From Streptomonospora sp. PA3 (GTDB lineage Bacteria > Actinomycetota > Actinomycetes > Streptosporangiales > Streptosporangiaceae): DNA of 64,000 bases. The stretch lies in assembly GCF_009728995.1 (NCBI RefSeq), contig NZ_VTZW01000009.1, positions 2,501-66,500 on the forward strand. Reading direction: 5' to 3'. The notes beneath the pieces were generated by a model, which did no database searches, was not told the DNA's origin, and was given only the letters and a program-made list of their open reading frames with translations. Positions 21,291-29,085 of the stretch are shown here, piece by piece (position 1 is the first letter of the stretch; the number at the start of each line of letters is the position of its first letter). The translations under genes were made by a program, and so were the position numbers.

Positions 21291-21304
21291 GGAAAGCGCG
21301 TTCC
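21291..21304. promoter_or_regulatory. Second LacI-type operator, upstream of the DUF2264 gene
   Basis: GGAAAGCGCGTTCC is a near-perfect dyad differing by one base from the operator at 21123-21136. It lies 104 bases before the DUF2264 start, so one repressor can control both divergent arms of the locus. Confidence 0.68.
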
Positions 21305-21407
21305 GGACCCTGCCCGCCACCGCCGCACCGCCCGGCCCTACCCCGCCTCCTGCTCTGGGCCCCGGCCCTGCACGATCCGCCGCCCCCGATACCCGCGAGG
21401 TGACCGC

Positions 21408-23318
21408 TTGACCGCCACCCCTTTGCGGCTCCCGCCCGAGGACCGCGATCTCTCCCCCTACACCGGCTGGACCCGCGATCACTGGGTCGCACTGGCCGAG
21501 CACCTGCTGCTTAGCGTGCGCCCGTACGCCTCTCCCGGCCGCGCCCGGATCGACCTTCCCGGGCCCTCCAGTTCGAGCGGCGCGGCCAGCGACGGCCTGG
21601 AAGGGTTCGCGCGCACCTTCCTGCTGGCGGGTTTCCTCGTCGCCGGAAACAGCGGTGCCGACCCGCACAGGTTCCTCGACTGGTACCGCGCCGGTCTCGC
21701 CGCCGGCACCGATCCTTCGGGCGAGGAGCGCTGGCCCCGGCCCGACCGGCTCGACCAGGCCAAGGTCGAGGCCGCGTCGATCGCCCTGGTGCTCCTGCTG
21801 ACCCGGCCCTGGCTGTGGGACCGGATGTCCCCCGCCGAGCGCGACCGGGTCCTCGACTGGATGTCGGCGGTCGTGGGCCGGTCGTATCCGCCGATCAACT
21901 GGGTGTGGTTCCAGGTCATCGCCGAGGAGTTCCTCCGGCAGGCCGGCGGGCCGTGGAGCCGCGCGGACATCGACAGCGGCCTGGCCGTGCACGCCGGCCT
22001 GGCCCGCGCCGGCGGCTGGTACTCCGACGGACCCGAGCGCTCCTACGACTACTACTGCGGCTGGGCGCTGCACTTCTACCCGCTGGTGTGGTCCTCGCTC
22101 GCGGCCGAGCCGCCCGGCACCGGCACGGTCGAGCGCTGGCGCGCGGACCTGTCGCGGTTCCTGGAGGACCACATCCGGCTTATCGGGGCCGACGGCGGAC
22201 CCGTGCTCCAGGGCCGCAGCCTGATCTACCGGATGGCCGCGGCCGCCCCGCTGTGGGTCGGCGCCTGGAGCGGCGCCACCGCGCTCGCGCCCGGCCGGAT
22301 CCGGCGCGCCGCCTCGGGGATCCTGCGCCACTTCCACGACCGCGGCGCCCCCGACCGCGACGGACTGCTGCCGCTGGGTTGGCACCACTCCTGGCCGGCG
22401 ATGAGGCAGACCTATTCCGGTGGCGGCTCGCCCTACTGGGCCTCGAAAGGGTTCTTCGGCCTCGTCCTGCCGCCGGAGCACCCCGTGTGGACCTCCCGGG
22501 AGGAGCCCCTGCCCGTCGAGGAGGGCGACGACCAGCGCGTCGTGCGGGCGCCGGGGTGGATCCTCAGCGCCACCGCCCGCGACGGACTGGTGCGTGTGGT
22601 CAACCACGGCACCGACCACGCCGAGGAGGGAGACCTGCGCACCGACTCCCCGCTGTACGCGCGGCTGGGCTACTCCTCGGCCACGGTGCCGCCGCTGATC
22701 GGGGACACGCTCGACTCGCCTCTGGACAACAGCGTCGCCGTCCTCGACGAGGGCGGAGCCGCCACGCACCGCACCGGCTTCACGTCCCTGGGGGTGGTCC
22801 ACGACGGGGCGGTGCCGGTGGGCGGCTCCCGCTGGCGCGCCCACTGGGTGGCCGCCGACCCCGGTCCCGGCCGCGACCACGGCTCCGGCAGGCGCGGCGA
22901 GGTTCGGCTCGGGCCGACGCTGGAGGTGTGGTCGCTCGTGCGCGGCCCGGACGAGGTGCGGGTGGTGCGTGTGGGCGGCGAGCCGGTCGGCGGCGGGTGC
23001 GACCGGTGGCGGCTGCGGGTCGGCGGCTGGCCCGTCGCCGGCGGGGGCGGCCCGGAATCCGTGGTCGAAGCGCTGACCGGCCCGCACGCCGGACAGGAGT
23101 CGGGGACAGCGGACCTGGGCGAGGCGGGGCCGCTGGCCGGTGCGACGACCGTGCCGTGGGTGTGCGCCGACGCCGCACCCGGCGAGGTGCTGGCGTTCCT
23201 GGTGCGCCTGGGCGCCGATGCGGCGGCCGCGCCGCGGCCGCGGGTCCGCATCGAGGCGTCTGCCGCGGTCGTCACCTGGCCCGACGGCACCGGCGCGCGG
23301 GTCGCCCTGCACGGCTGA
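21408..23318 (+). CDS. DUF2264 protein, candidate glycoside hydrolase of GH154 type
   Basis: A 636-residue cytoplasmic protein without signal peptide, matching the full DUF2264 length. Typical stretches include GLEGFARTFLLAGFLVAG, NWVWFQVIAEEFLRQAGG, SDGPERSYDYYCGWALHFYPL and GWHHSWPAMRQTYSGGGSPYWASKGFFGL. I believe this family corresponds to CAZy GH154, which includes beta-glucuronidases, but no catalytic residue is assigned here. The start is the TTG at 21408: GAGGTGA sits five bases upstream, the protein begins there (TATPLRLPPEDRDLSPYTGW), and no better ATG exists. It is divergent from the ABC importer and shares its operator type, so it probably processes an imported oligosaccharide inside the cell. 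Confidence 0.75.
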   Translation: MTATPLRLPPEDRDLSPYTGWTRDHWVALAEHLLLSVRPYASPGRARIDLPGPSSSSGAASDGLEGFARTFLLAGFLVAGNSGADPHRFLDWYRAGLAAGTDPSGEERWPRPDRLDQAKVEAASIALVLLLTRPWLWDRMSPAERDRVLDWMSAVVGRSYPPINWVWFQVIAEEFLRQAGGPWSRADIDSGLAVHAGLARAGGWYSDGPERSYDYYCGWALHFYPLVWSSLAAEPPGTGTVERWRADLSRFLEDHIRLIGADGGPVLQGRSLIYRMAAAAPLWVGAWSGATALAPGRIRRAASGILRHFHDRGAPDRDGLLPLGWHHSWPAMRQTYSGGGSPYWASKGFFGLVLPPEHPVWTSREEPLPVEEGDDQRVVRAPGWILSATARDGLVRVVNHGTDHAEEGDLRTDSPLYARLGYSSATVPPLIGDTLDSPLDNSVAVLDEGGAATHRTGFTSLGVVHDGAVPVGGSRWRAHWVAADPGPGRDHGSGRRGEVRLGPTLEVWSLVRGPDEVRVVRVGGEPVGGGCDRWRLRVGGWPVAGGGGPESVVEALTGPHAGQESGTADLGEAGPLAGATTVPWVCADAAPGEVLAFLVRLGADAAAAPRPRVRIEASAAVVTWPDGTGARVALHG

Positions 23319-23337
23319 GGACGGGAGTGGGCACGCC

Positions 23338-23395
23338 GGCGTACCGGCATGTCGGCGTACCGGCATGTCGGCATGTCCGCGTGTCGGCATACCGC
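23338..23395. repeat. Short tandem and palindromic repeats (GGCATGTC family)
   Basis: The 16-mer GGCGTACCGGCATGTC occurs twice in direct tandem (23338-23353, 23354-23369), followed by degenerate copies GGCATGTCCG and GTGTCGGCATACCG. It lies just after the DUF2264 stop and belongs to the TGTCGACA/GCATGTCGGCATG family found in several spacers of this window. Confidence 0.6.
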
Positions 23396-23494
23396 GAACC
23401 CGCGCCGCGGGCAGCCCTCCGGGAGGGCGTGCCGGTCGGGCGGGCGGGTCAGGCCGGTCGGCCGAAAAAATCCGCGTCCGGTTTCCGGGCGCGG

Positions 23495-23521
23495 TGTCGA
23501 TCCGGGGGCATGCTGTTCGTG
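23495..23521 (+). promoter_or_regulatory. Candidate ECF42-type promoter for the DGPF/sigma pair
   Basis: TGTCGA (23495-23500), 17 bases, then CGTG (23518-23521). The ECF42 group is reported to use TGTCGA at -35 and a CG(A/T)C-like -10. It lies 54 bases before the DGPF gene start, so the sigma factor may drive its own operon. Confidence 0.5.
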
Positions 23522-23574
23522 TAGGGGGTGAGAGGCCGGCACCGATGCCGGCCGCGAACCCGAGGAGGAGCACC

Positions 23575-23928
23575 ATGGCCCACTACCTGCTCAGCATCTA
23601 CCAGCCCGACGGCCCCGCCCCGGAGCCCGAGGTCCTCGACCCGATCATGCGCGACGTCGAGGCGGTCAACGAGGAGATGCGCGACTCCGGCGCCTGGGTG
23701 TTCGCCGCCGGCCTGCACGCGCCGTCCACCGCCACAGTGGTGCGGGCGCGGGGCGATGAGGCGGACATGACCGACGGCCCCTACATCGAGGGCAAGGAGC
23801 ACATCGGCGGATTCACCGTCGTCGAGGCCGCCGACCTGGACGCCGCGCTGGAGTGGGGGCGCAAGCTCTCCCGGGCGACCACCCTGCCCATCGAGGTCCG
23901 GCCCATGGAGGGTGGAAGCTGCGGGTGA
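23575..23928 (+). CDS. YCII/DGPF-domain protein, partner of an ECF42 sigma factor
   Basis: A 117-residue ferredoxin-like-fold protein of the YCII family. It has [13 protein letters not shown] at the N-terminus and the variant DGPF motif [21 protein letters not shown]. Genes of this kind almost always neighbour ECF42 sigma factors, and the biochemical role is unknown. The ATG at 23575 follows GAGGAGG. Its stop overlaps the GTG start of the sigma gene by four bases, so the two are co-translated. Confidence 0.88.
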   Translation: MAHYLLSIYQPDGPAPEPEVLDPIMRDVEAVNEEMRDSGAWVFAAGLHAPSTATVVRARGDEADMTDGPYIEGKEHIGGFTVVEAADLDAALEWGRKLSRATTLPIEVRPMEGGSCG

Positions 23929-25160
23929 GCAGCAGCGGAACCGCGGTGCCCGCAGCGGAGGTCGAACGCGTCTTCCGCGCGGAGCACGCCCGCGCCGTCG
24001 CCGTCCTGGTCCGCCGCTTCGGCGACATCGATCTCGCCGAGGAGGCGGTCCAGGAGGCGTTCGCCGCCGCGCTGCGGCGCTGGCCCGAGCAGGGCCTGCC
24101 GCCGCGGCCGGCCGGCTGGATCATCACCGCCGCCCGCAACCGCGCCGTCGACCGGCTGCGCCGCGATGCGCTGCGCGCCGAGCGCCACAAGCAGGCAGCC
24201 CTGCTGCACGACCCCGACGGCCCGGCCGAGGAGGGTCCCGTGCACGACGACCGGCTGCGCCTGGTCTTCACCTGCTGCCACCCGGCGCTCTCGCCGAACG
24301 CGCGCGTCGCGCTCGCGCTGCGCCTGCTCGGCGGCCTGACCACCGGCGAGATCGCCCGCGCGTTCCTGGTGCCCGAGGCCACGATGGCCCAGCGGCTGGT
24401 CCGGGCCAAGAACAAGATCCGGGACGCGCGCATCCCCTACCGGGTGCCCGGGGACGCCGATCTGCCCGACCGGCTGCGCCACGTGCTGGCCGTCGTCTAC
24501 CTGGTCTTCAACGAGGGCTACACGGCGACCTCTGGAGAGGACCTGGTCCGCGGCGACCTGTGCGCCGAGGCCGTTCGGCTGGGCCGACTGCTGGCCGAGC
24601 TGATGCCCGACGAGCCCGAGGTCCGGGGCCTGCTCGCCCTGATGCTGCTCACGGAGTCGCGCCGCTCGGCCCGCGCGGCCGCCGACGGTGCGCTCGTTCC
24701 GCTGGCCGAGCAGGACCGCGGCCTGTGGGACCGCGCCCTCATCGCCGAGGGGCAGGAACTCGTCCGCCGCTGCCTGCGCCGCAACAGCCCGGGGCCGTAC
24801 CAGATCCAGGCGGCGATCAGTGCCGTGCACAGCGACGCCGCCACCGCGGCCGACACCGACTGGGACCAGGTGGTCCGGCTGTACGACCAGCTCTACGCCC
24901 TCACGCCGACACCGGTCGTGGCCCTGCACCGCGCCGTCGCGGTCGCCGAGACCCGGGGGCCCGCCGCCGCGCTCGCCATCGTGGACGGCCTGGACCTCGG
25001 CACCCACCACATCTTCCACGCGATCCGCGCCGACCTCCTCCGCCGTCTCGGCCGCCCCGCGGAAGCCGCCGCGGCCTACGCCGAAGCGCGCTCCCGGACG
25101 GCCAACGCCGCCGAGCAGGCGTTCCTCCAGCGCAGGAGCGACGAGCTGGCCGGCGGCTGA
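23925..25160 (+). CDS. RNA polymerase sigma factor, ECF42 group, with C-terminal TPR-like extension
   Basis: A 411-residue ECF sigma factor. Region 2 (about 15-85) has [21 protein letters not shown] and [16 protein letters not shown]. Region 4 (about 115-175) has [32 protein letters not shown]. The long C-terminal part (about 190-411) is the helical, TPR-like domain that sets ECF42 apart from ordinary 200-residue ECFs; the group has no classical anti-sigma factor and this domain is needed for function. Phrases such as [13 protein letters not shown] and [24 protein letters not shown] are diagnostic. GTG at 23925 overlaps the DGPF stop. Confidence 0.92.
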   Translation: MSSSGTAVPAAEVERVFRAEHARAVAVLVRRFGDIDLAEEAVQEAFAAALRRWPEQGLPPRPAGWIITAARNRAVDRLRRDALRAERHKQAALLHDPDGPAEEGPVHDDRLRLVFTCCHPALSPNARVALALRLLGGLTTGEIARAFLVPEATMAQRLVRAKNKIRDARIPYRVPGDADLPDRLRHVLAVVYLVFNEGYTATSGEDLVRGDLCAEAVRLGRLLAELMPDEPEVRGLLALMLLTESRRSARAAADGALVPLAEQDRGLWDRALIAEGQELVRRCLRRNSPGPYQIQAAISAVHSDAATAADTDWDQVVRLYDQLYALTPTPVVALHRAVAVAETRGPAAALAIVDGLDLGTHHIFHAIRADLLRRLGRPAEAAAAYAEARSRTANAAEQAFLQRRSDELAGG

Positions 25161-25466
25161 CGGCCGCGCGGGAGCCCCGGTGCCGACAGGTCGCCGTATC
25201 GACTCGGCGACAAGGCGGCAAGGCGGCACTGTCACCGCCGGCGGCCCGCCCTTTGCGCCCCATTGCTGGACGCCATCCCTCCCGGCCTTCCTCGTGCGGC
25301 CTCCCCGCCCCGGGGAATCGGCACCGTGTCCACACGTCGACGAACCGGCCGGCGCGGTGCTCCCAGGCCATACCGCCACCGGCTCCCCGCACCGATGACC
25401 TGCACTCCTGGCGCAGGCGCCGATTGCGCATACCCTGTGGCCATGACGAGCTGGGGAAGGCGACGC

Positions 25467-25847
25467 ATGCGGCAGAAGACGGCGATCACGGCCGTTGCGG
25501 CACTGGCGATGGGCGCGGCCCTGGCCGGCTGCACTCCCGAGCAGCGCGAGGCGCTCTTCGGCGAGGTCGCGGCCGAAGGGCTGCGTATCGCCGCGGAGGA
25601 CGCGTTCGCGTCCGCGGGCTTCCCCATCGAGGGACAGCTCGACTGCCAGGTCGAGGAGACCGAGGCCGGCCGCGTCGCGGCGGACTGCAGCGGAACGACG
25701 CAGCAGGGCGCCGACGTGGCCTTCGACGGCTCCTTCGACGCCGGCGACACCGACTTCACAAACGGGGTCCAGGGCGAGTTCACCGGAAAGGTCGAGGGAC
25801 AGACGGTGTTCAGCACCGACTGCCTGGGCTGCGGCGGTGGCGGTTAA
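25467..25847 (+). CDS. Hypothetical secreted lipoprotein
   Basis: A 126-residue protein with an N-terminal signal (MRQKTAITAVAALAMGAALAGC) and lipobox ALAGC, Cys22. The mature part has two further cysteine pairs (DCQVEE and ADCSGT; DCLGC near the end) that may form disulfides, and a beta-rich pattern. I do not recognise the family, though it has the look of small actinobacterial DUF4333-like lipoproteins. The ATG at 25467 has GGGGAAGG upstream; an earlier in-frame ATG at 25443 would add eight residues and could be leaderless after TACCCT. The 300-base spacer before it holds only degenerate GTCGAC repeats. Confidence 0.62.
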   Translation: MRQKTAITAVAALAMGAALAGCTPEQREALFGEVAAEGLRIAAEDAFASAGFPIEGQLDCQVEETEAGRVAADCSGTTQQGADVAFDGSFDAGDTDFTNGVQGEFTGKVEGQTVFSTDCLGCGGGG

Positions 25848-25871
25848 CCGGGGGCAGGACCCGGGTCAGCC

Positions 25872-25908
25872 CTGTCGGCATGCCGGTATGCCTGCATGTC
25901 GACACTGC
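25872..25908. repeat. Palindromic intergenic repeat (TGTCGACA family)
   Basis: CTGTCGGCATGCCGG is followed by GCATGTCGACACTG between the convergent lipoprotein and GlxA-type genes. It matches repeats elsewhere in the window in both core and placement. Confidence 0.45.
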
Positions 25909-25924
25909 GGCGGCCCCGCCCCGG

Positions 25925-26917
25925 TCACACCGCGCCTGCCGGACCGAAGCGGCGGCGGTACGCCGACGGCGCCAGGCCGGTCCTACGACGCATGAGTGTG
26001 CGCATGTGGGCCGGGGTGCCGAGCCCGCTGCGCCGCGCTATCACATCCAGGCGCGGCTCTCCGCTCTCGATCAGCCGGCACGCGAGCATGACCCGCTCTG
26101 CGGTGAGCCAGGCCAGTGGGGTCGTGCCCAGTTGCGCCCGGAAGCGGCGGTGCAGGGTCGCCGGACTGACCGCCGCGCACGCTGCCAGGTCGGCCACGGT
26201 GATCTGCGACTCCAGCCGTTCCCGGGCCCAGTCCAGGACGGGTGCCAGGGACTCGTCGGCGGGCTGGGGGACGGGGCGTTCGATGAACTGCCGCTGTCCG
26301 CCGTCCCGATGAGCGGCGAACACCAGGCGCCGGCTCACCGCGTTGGCGACCTCGGCCCCGTGGTCGCGGCGGACGATGTACAACCCCAGATCCAGCGCCG
26401 CAGCGCTGCCCGCGGAGGTCAGGACGTCGCCGTCGTCCACGAACAGCACGTCCTCCTCCAGCCGAACCGAGGGGAAGCGGGCGCGGAAGGAGTCCGCCCA
26501 CTGCCAGTGGGCGGCGGCGCGCCGGCCCTCGAGGACCCCGGCCTCGGCCAGCGTGAAGGCGCCGCTGCACAATCCGACCAGGCGCGTCCCGCGCGTGTGC
26601 GCCTCGCGCACCGCGTCGAGCACCGCCGGGCGGCGCGGCGCGGCGATATCGGGCCGGTTGGGCACGATGAGGGTGTCCGCGGAGCCGACCGCGTCCAGGT
26701 CGGCGACCCCGGTCAGAGTGAAGAATCCGTCCCGCATCGTGGTCTGCGGTTCGGCCGCGCAGAGGCGGAAGTCGTACAGCCGACGGCCGATCTCCGGCCG
26801 ATCCAGCCCGAACACCTCGGTCGCGCAGCCCAGCTCGAAGGGGTTGGAGTTCTCGTCCACCAGCACGACGACGCGGTGCAGACCGCCCGAGGGGCGGTGC
26901 GAGGATACTTTCGGCAT
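25925..26917 (-). CDS. GlxA-family AraC transcriptional regulator
   Basis: A 330-residue regulator with an N-terminal DJ-1/PfpI-like amidotransferase-fold domain (about 12-190, nucleophile-elbow motif GLCSGAFTLAEAG) and a C-terminal AraC helix-turn-helix pair (about 235-325, including ITVADLAACAAVSPATLHRRFRAQLGTTP). In the family the first domain is usually a ligand sensor rather than an enzyme. AGGAA precedes the ATG at 26917. It is divergent from a cupin gene, with only 51 bases between the starts, which suggests that it controls that gene. Confidence 0.9.
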   Translation of the reverse strand: MPKVSSHRPSGGLHRVVVLVDENSNPFELGCATEVFGLDRPEIGRRLYDFRLCAAEPQTTMRDGFFTLTGVADLDAVGSADTLIVPNRPDIAAPRRPAVLDAVREAHTRGTRLVGLCSGAFTLAEAGVLEGRRAAAHWQWADSFRARFPSVRLEEDVLFVDDGDVLTSAGSAAALDLGLYIVRRDHGAEVANAVSRRLVFAAHRDGGQRQFIERPVPQPADESLAPVLDWARERLESQITVADLAACAAVSPATLHRRFRAQLGTTPLAWLTAERVMLACRLIESGEPRLDVIARRSGLGTPAHMRTLMRRRTGLAPSAYRRRFGPAGAV

Positions 26918-26968
26918 ATGCGATTCCTAGCACTCCCCGCCGACGGCCACAACGGCGAGGATGCTCCC

Positions 26969-27394
26969 ATGAGCTACGCACCCATCGCCCTGAGCACCGC
27001 GTTCGCCTCCTTCGACACGCTGTGGAGTCCGCACGTCGTCACCCGGGTCAACGACTACGACGTCCGCGTGGCCAAGGTCGAGGGAGACCACATCTGGCAC
27101 GTCCACACCGACACCGATGAGTTCTTCCTGGTCTTGGACGGGGAACTGCACATCGCCTTGCGCGACGGCGCCGGCGAGCACTCCGTCCGGCTTCCCCGCG
27201 GCTCGGTGTTCACCGTCCCCCGCGGCACCGAGCACCGGCCCTCGGCCCCGTCGGGCGCGTCGATCCTGCTGTTCGAGCCCACCGGAACCTCGTCGGTCGG
27301 CGACCGCCACGGCGACGTCCCCGACCACGTCGACGCGACGACCGGGCGCGCGCTGCCGTCGGGCGCCGACCACGACGGCGCCCCGTCCACGTAG
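26969..27394 (+). CDS. Cupin-domain protein
   Basis: A 141-residue single-domain cupin. The metal-binding motifs are visible: HIWHVHTDTDEFFLVLDGELHIAL (first cupin motif with His and Glu ligands) and PRGTEHRP (second motif His). The ATG at 26969 is chosen, with GCGAGG upstream; an in-frame ATG at 26918 would add 17 residues but would start within one base of the divergent regulator gene. Substrate unknown. Probably regulated by the neighbouring GlxA-type protein. Confidence 0.82.
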   Translation: MSYAPIALSTAFASFDTLWSPHVVTRVNDYDVRVAKVEGDHIWHVHTDTDEFFLVLDGELHIALRDGAGEHSVRLPRGSVFTVPRGTEHRPSAPSGASILLFEPTGTSSVGDRHGDVPDHVDATTGRALPSGADHDGAPST

Positions 27395-27520
27395 CCGCGA
27401 GAAGGAAAGCGGGAGAAGGGAGGGATGTCCGCGCGGAGGGCTCCCCGGCGCCAAGGCGCGGGAGCGAACGCCGCACAGGTTTCGGTGTGGCGCATGAATG
27501 CCGCACGAACCCACGAAGAC

Positions 27521-27607
27521 GGCCCCTGCCGGTGCTCCGACAGGGGCCTTTACGCTGCTGAACTCCGTGGGCGTACCCGGACTTGAACCCGGGGCCTCGT
27601 CCTTATC
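27521..27607 (-). pseudogene. Decayed 3' half of a tRNA-Ile gene with its terminator (direct repeat copy 1)
   Basis: Positions 27568-27607 match, on the minus strand, the last 40 nucleotides of the tRNA-Ile at 28853-28926, from the GAT anticodon (27607-27605) through the T-arm to the discriminator base, with a few substitutions. The adjoining 27521-27547 repeats the tRNA's terminator hairpin. Beyond the anticodon the similarity stops, so no functional tRNA can be made. The second copy of the 87-base repeat is 28807-28892. Confidence 0.85.
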
Positions 27608-27784
27608 GGTTCGATCGGGGGCAACGCCGGGGGCCTGGGCGCGGCCGGCGGCCGCGGTGCGGCCGTACGCGGAGGCGCTTTCGGCTCCGCACTACACCGG
27701 TTAAGGTCAACGAGCGTGCTTGGCGGCCAGGGGAGCCCGGACCGGATGCCGCCCCCTCACCCCCCGATAGCAAGGAGCCCGCTC

Positions 27785-28642
27785 ATGGTCGACGACACCC
27801 CCGACGCACCCCCACCGCCCCCGGGTATCGACACCACGGTGCCCAGCGTCGCTCGGCTCTACGATTACGCGCTCGGCGGCAAGAACAACTACGCCGCCGA
27901 CCGTGAAGCAGCCGAGCGCATGCTGGCCGTCCTACCCGAAGCGCACCTGATCGCCCACGCCAACCGCGCCTTCCTCGGGCGCGCCGTCGACGCCATGTGC
28001 GAAGCGGGAATCGACCAGTTCCTGGACATCGGTGCGGGGCTGCCGGCGCAGAACCCCGTCCACGAGGTCGCCCGGCGGCACCATCCCGACGCCCGCGTGG
28101 TCTACGTGGACAACGACCCGGTGGTGCGCGTGCACGCCGAGGCGCTGCTGGCCGACCGGTCCGACGTCACCGGCGTCCTCCAGGCCGACATGCGCGACCC
28201 GGAGACGGTTTTCGCCCACCCCGAGGTGACCGCCCGCCTGGACCTCTCCCGCCCCGTCGGCCTGCTGCTGGTGGCGATGCTCCACGTCCTCGACGACGCC
28301 CAGCAGCCCTTTGCCCTGATGCGGCGCTATCTCGACCACCTGCCGGCCGGCTCGCTGGTGGCCATCAGCCACGCCGAGAACGACACCCACCCCGAGCGGG
28401 CGCGGTTCCTGGAGGAGTCCTACCGGGCGACCAGTGCCTCCGGGCAGATCCGCTCCCGAGCCGAGATCGGCCGCTTCTTCGACGACATGACGCTGCTGGA
28501 GCCCGGGCTGGTCCACGTGGGCGACTGGCGCCCGCGCGCCGACGAACCGTACTACGCCCCCGAACAGGCGTGGATCCTCGGCGGCCTGGGCCGCTGGGAA
28601 GGCGGCCGCGGGGCAGGCGACGGGAGTGGCGATGCTCGCTGA
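27785..28642 (+). CDS. SAM-dependent methyltransferase, SAV2177/DUF574 family
   Basis: A 285-residue Rossmann-fold methyltransferase. The SAM motif is FLDIGAGLPAQNPVHEVARR, followed by VVYVDNDPVVRVHAEALL. The N-terminal phrase PSVARLYDYALGGKNNYAADREAAE is the hallmark of this actinobacterial family, which is expanded in actinomycetes and of unknown substrate. The ATG at 27785 follows AAGGAGC. It is the only gene between tRNA-Ile and the decayed tRNA copy and reads opposite to both, as a passenger gene would. Confidence 0.88.
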   Translation: MVDDTPDAPPPPPGIDTTVPSVARLYDYALGGKNNYAADREAAERMLAVLPEAHLIAHANRAFLGRAVDAMCEAGIDQFLDIGAGLPAQNPVHEVARRHHPDARVVYVDNDPVVRVHAEALLADRSDVTGVLQADMRDPETVFAHPEVTARLDLSRPVGLLLVAMLHVLDDAQQPFALMRRYLDHLPAGSLVAISHAENDTHPERARFLEESYRATSASGQIRSRAEIGRFFDDMTLLEPGLVHVGDWRPRADEPYYAPEQAWILGGLGRWEGGRGAGDGSGDAR

Positions 28643-28806
28643 TGCCGCTGGGCGTCCCGAGGGAGCGCTCATCACAACACCTCTCCAACGAGGCGGTGTC
28701 GCAGACACCCTCTGAGCCCAGGGAGCGGATTCCGGCGATTTCCGCGCGGTCGATGGCCGGTCACCATGGAGAGCGACCGAGACGTGCTGTCACTGCTGCT
28801 GTCAAA

Positions 28807-28834
28807 GGCCCCTGCCGGTGTCCGACAGGGGCCT
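28807..28834. terminator. tRNA-Ile terminator hairpin
   Basis: Stem arms GGCCCCTGCCGG and CCGACAGGGGCC surround a short loop, with A- and T-tracts on either side, so it can stop transcription in both directions. It lies 19 bases beyond the tRNA 3' end and recurs nearly unchanged at 27521-27547. Confidence 0.75.
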
Positions 28835-28852
28835 TTGCGCCGCTCATCTGTG

Positions 28853-28926
28853 TGGGCGTACCAGGACTTGAACCTGGGGCCTCATCCTTATCAGGGATGC
28901 GCTCTAACCGACTGAGCTATACGCCC
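28853..28926 (-). tRNA. ileT: tRNA-Ile (anticodon GAT)
   Basis: The 74-nucleotide minus-strand sequence begins GGGCGTATAGCTCAG and ends GGTTCAAGTCCTGGTACGCCCA. The acceptor stem pairs GGGCGTA with TACGCCC, the D-loop has GTCGGTTAGAGC, and the anticodon loop is CTGATAA, giving GAT. CCA is not encoded. A tRNA-Ile downstream of gyrA and a DUF3566 gene is the normal actinobacterial arrangement; the usual following tRNA-Ala is missing here. Confidence 0.97.
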
Positions 28927-28940
28927 GTGTTCCGGGTGGA

Positions 28941-28970
28941 ACTCTACCGCACTCGGTGTACCTGGGCGAA
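28941..28970 (-). promoter_or_regulatory. Candidate tRNA-Ile promoter
   Basis: On the minus strand TTCGCC (28970-28965) and TAGAGT (28946-28941) are 18 bases apart, placing transcription start a few bases before the tRNA. Confidence 0.45.
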
Positions 28971-28998
28971 CCCGGTTTTGGTGCGGGGGAGAGGATCG

Positions 28999-29018
28999 GG
29001 CCACCCGTGCGGGTGGCC
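28999..29018 (-). terminator. Hairpin terminator after the DUF3566 gene
   Basis: GGCCACCC and GGGTGGCC form an 8-bp stem with a four-base loop, 67 bases beyond the DUF3566 stop and ahead of the tRNA promoter. Confidence 0.55.
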
Positions 29019-29085
29019 TTCCTCGTCTCCAGTCTATCGTCTCGGAGCCGGTGCTCGGGCCTGCGGGCGGGCGCCGTGCCGGTGG

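Noticed and set aside
27498-27704. A 68-codon frame containing GVPGLEPGASSLS
   Set aside because: It is a translation across the antisense of the decayed tRNA copy. This peptide is a known spurious product of tRNA sequence; a similar one arises over the real tRNA near 28.86 kb.
27608-28806. Search for the tRNA-Ala that usually follows tRNA-Ile in actinobacteria
   Set aside because: No cloverleaf with a TGC anticodon was found on either strand of this interval.
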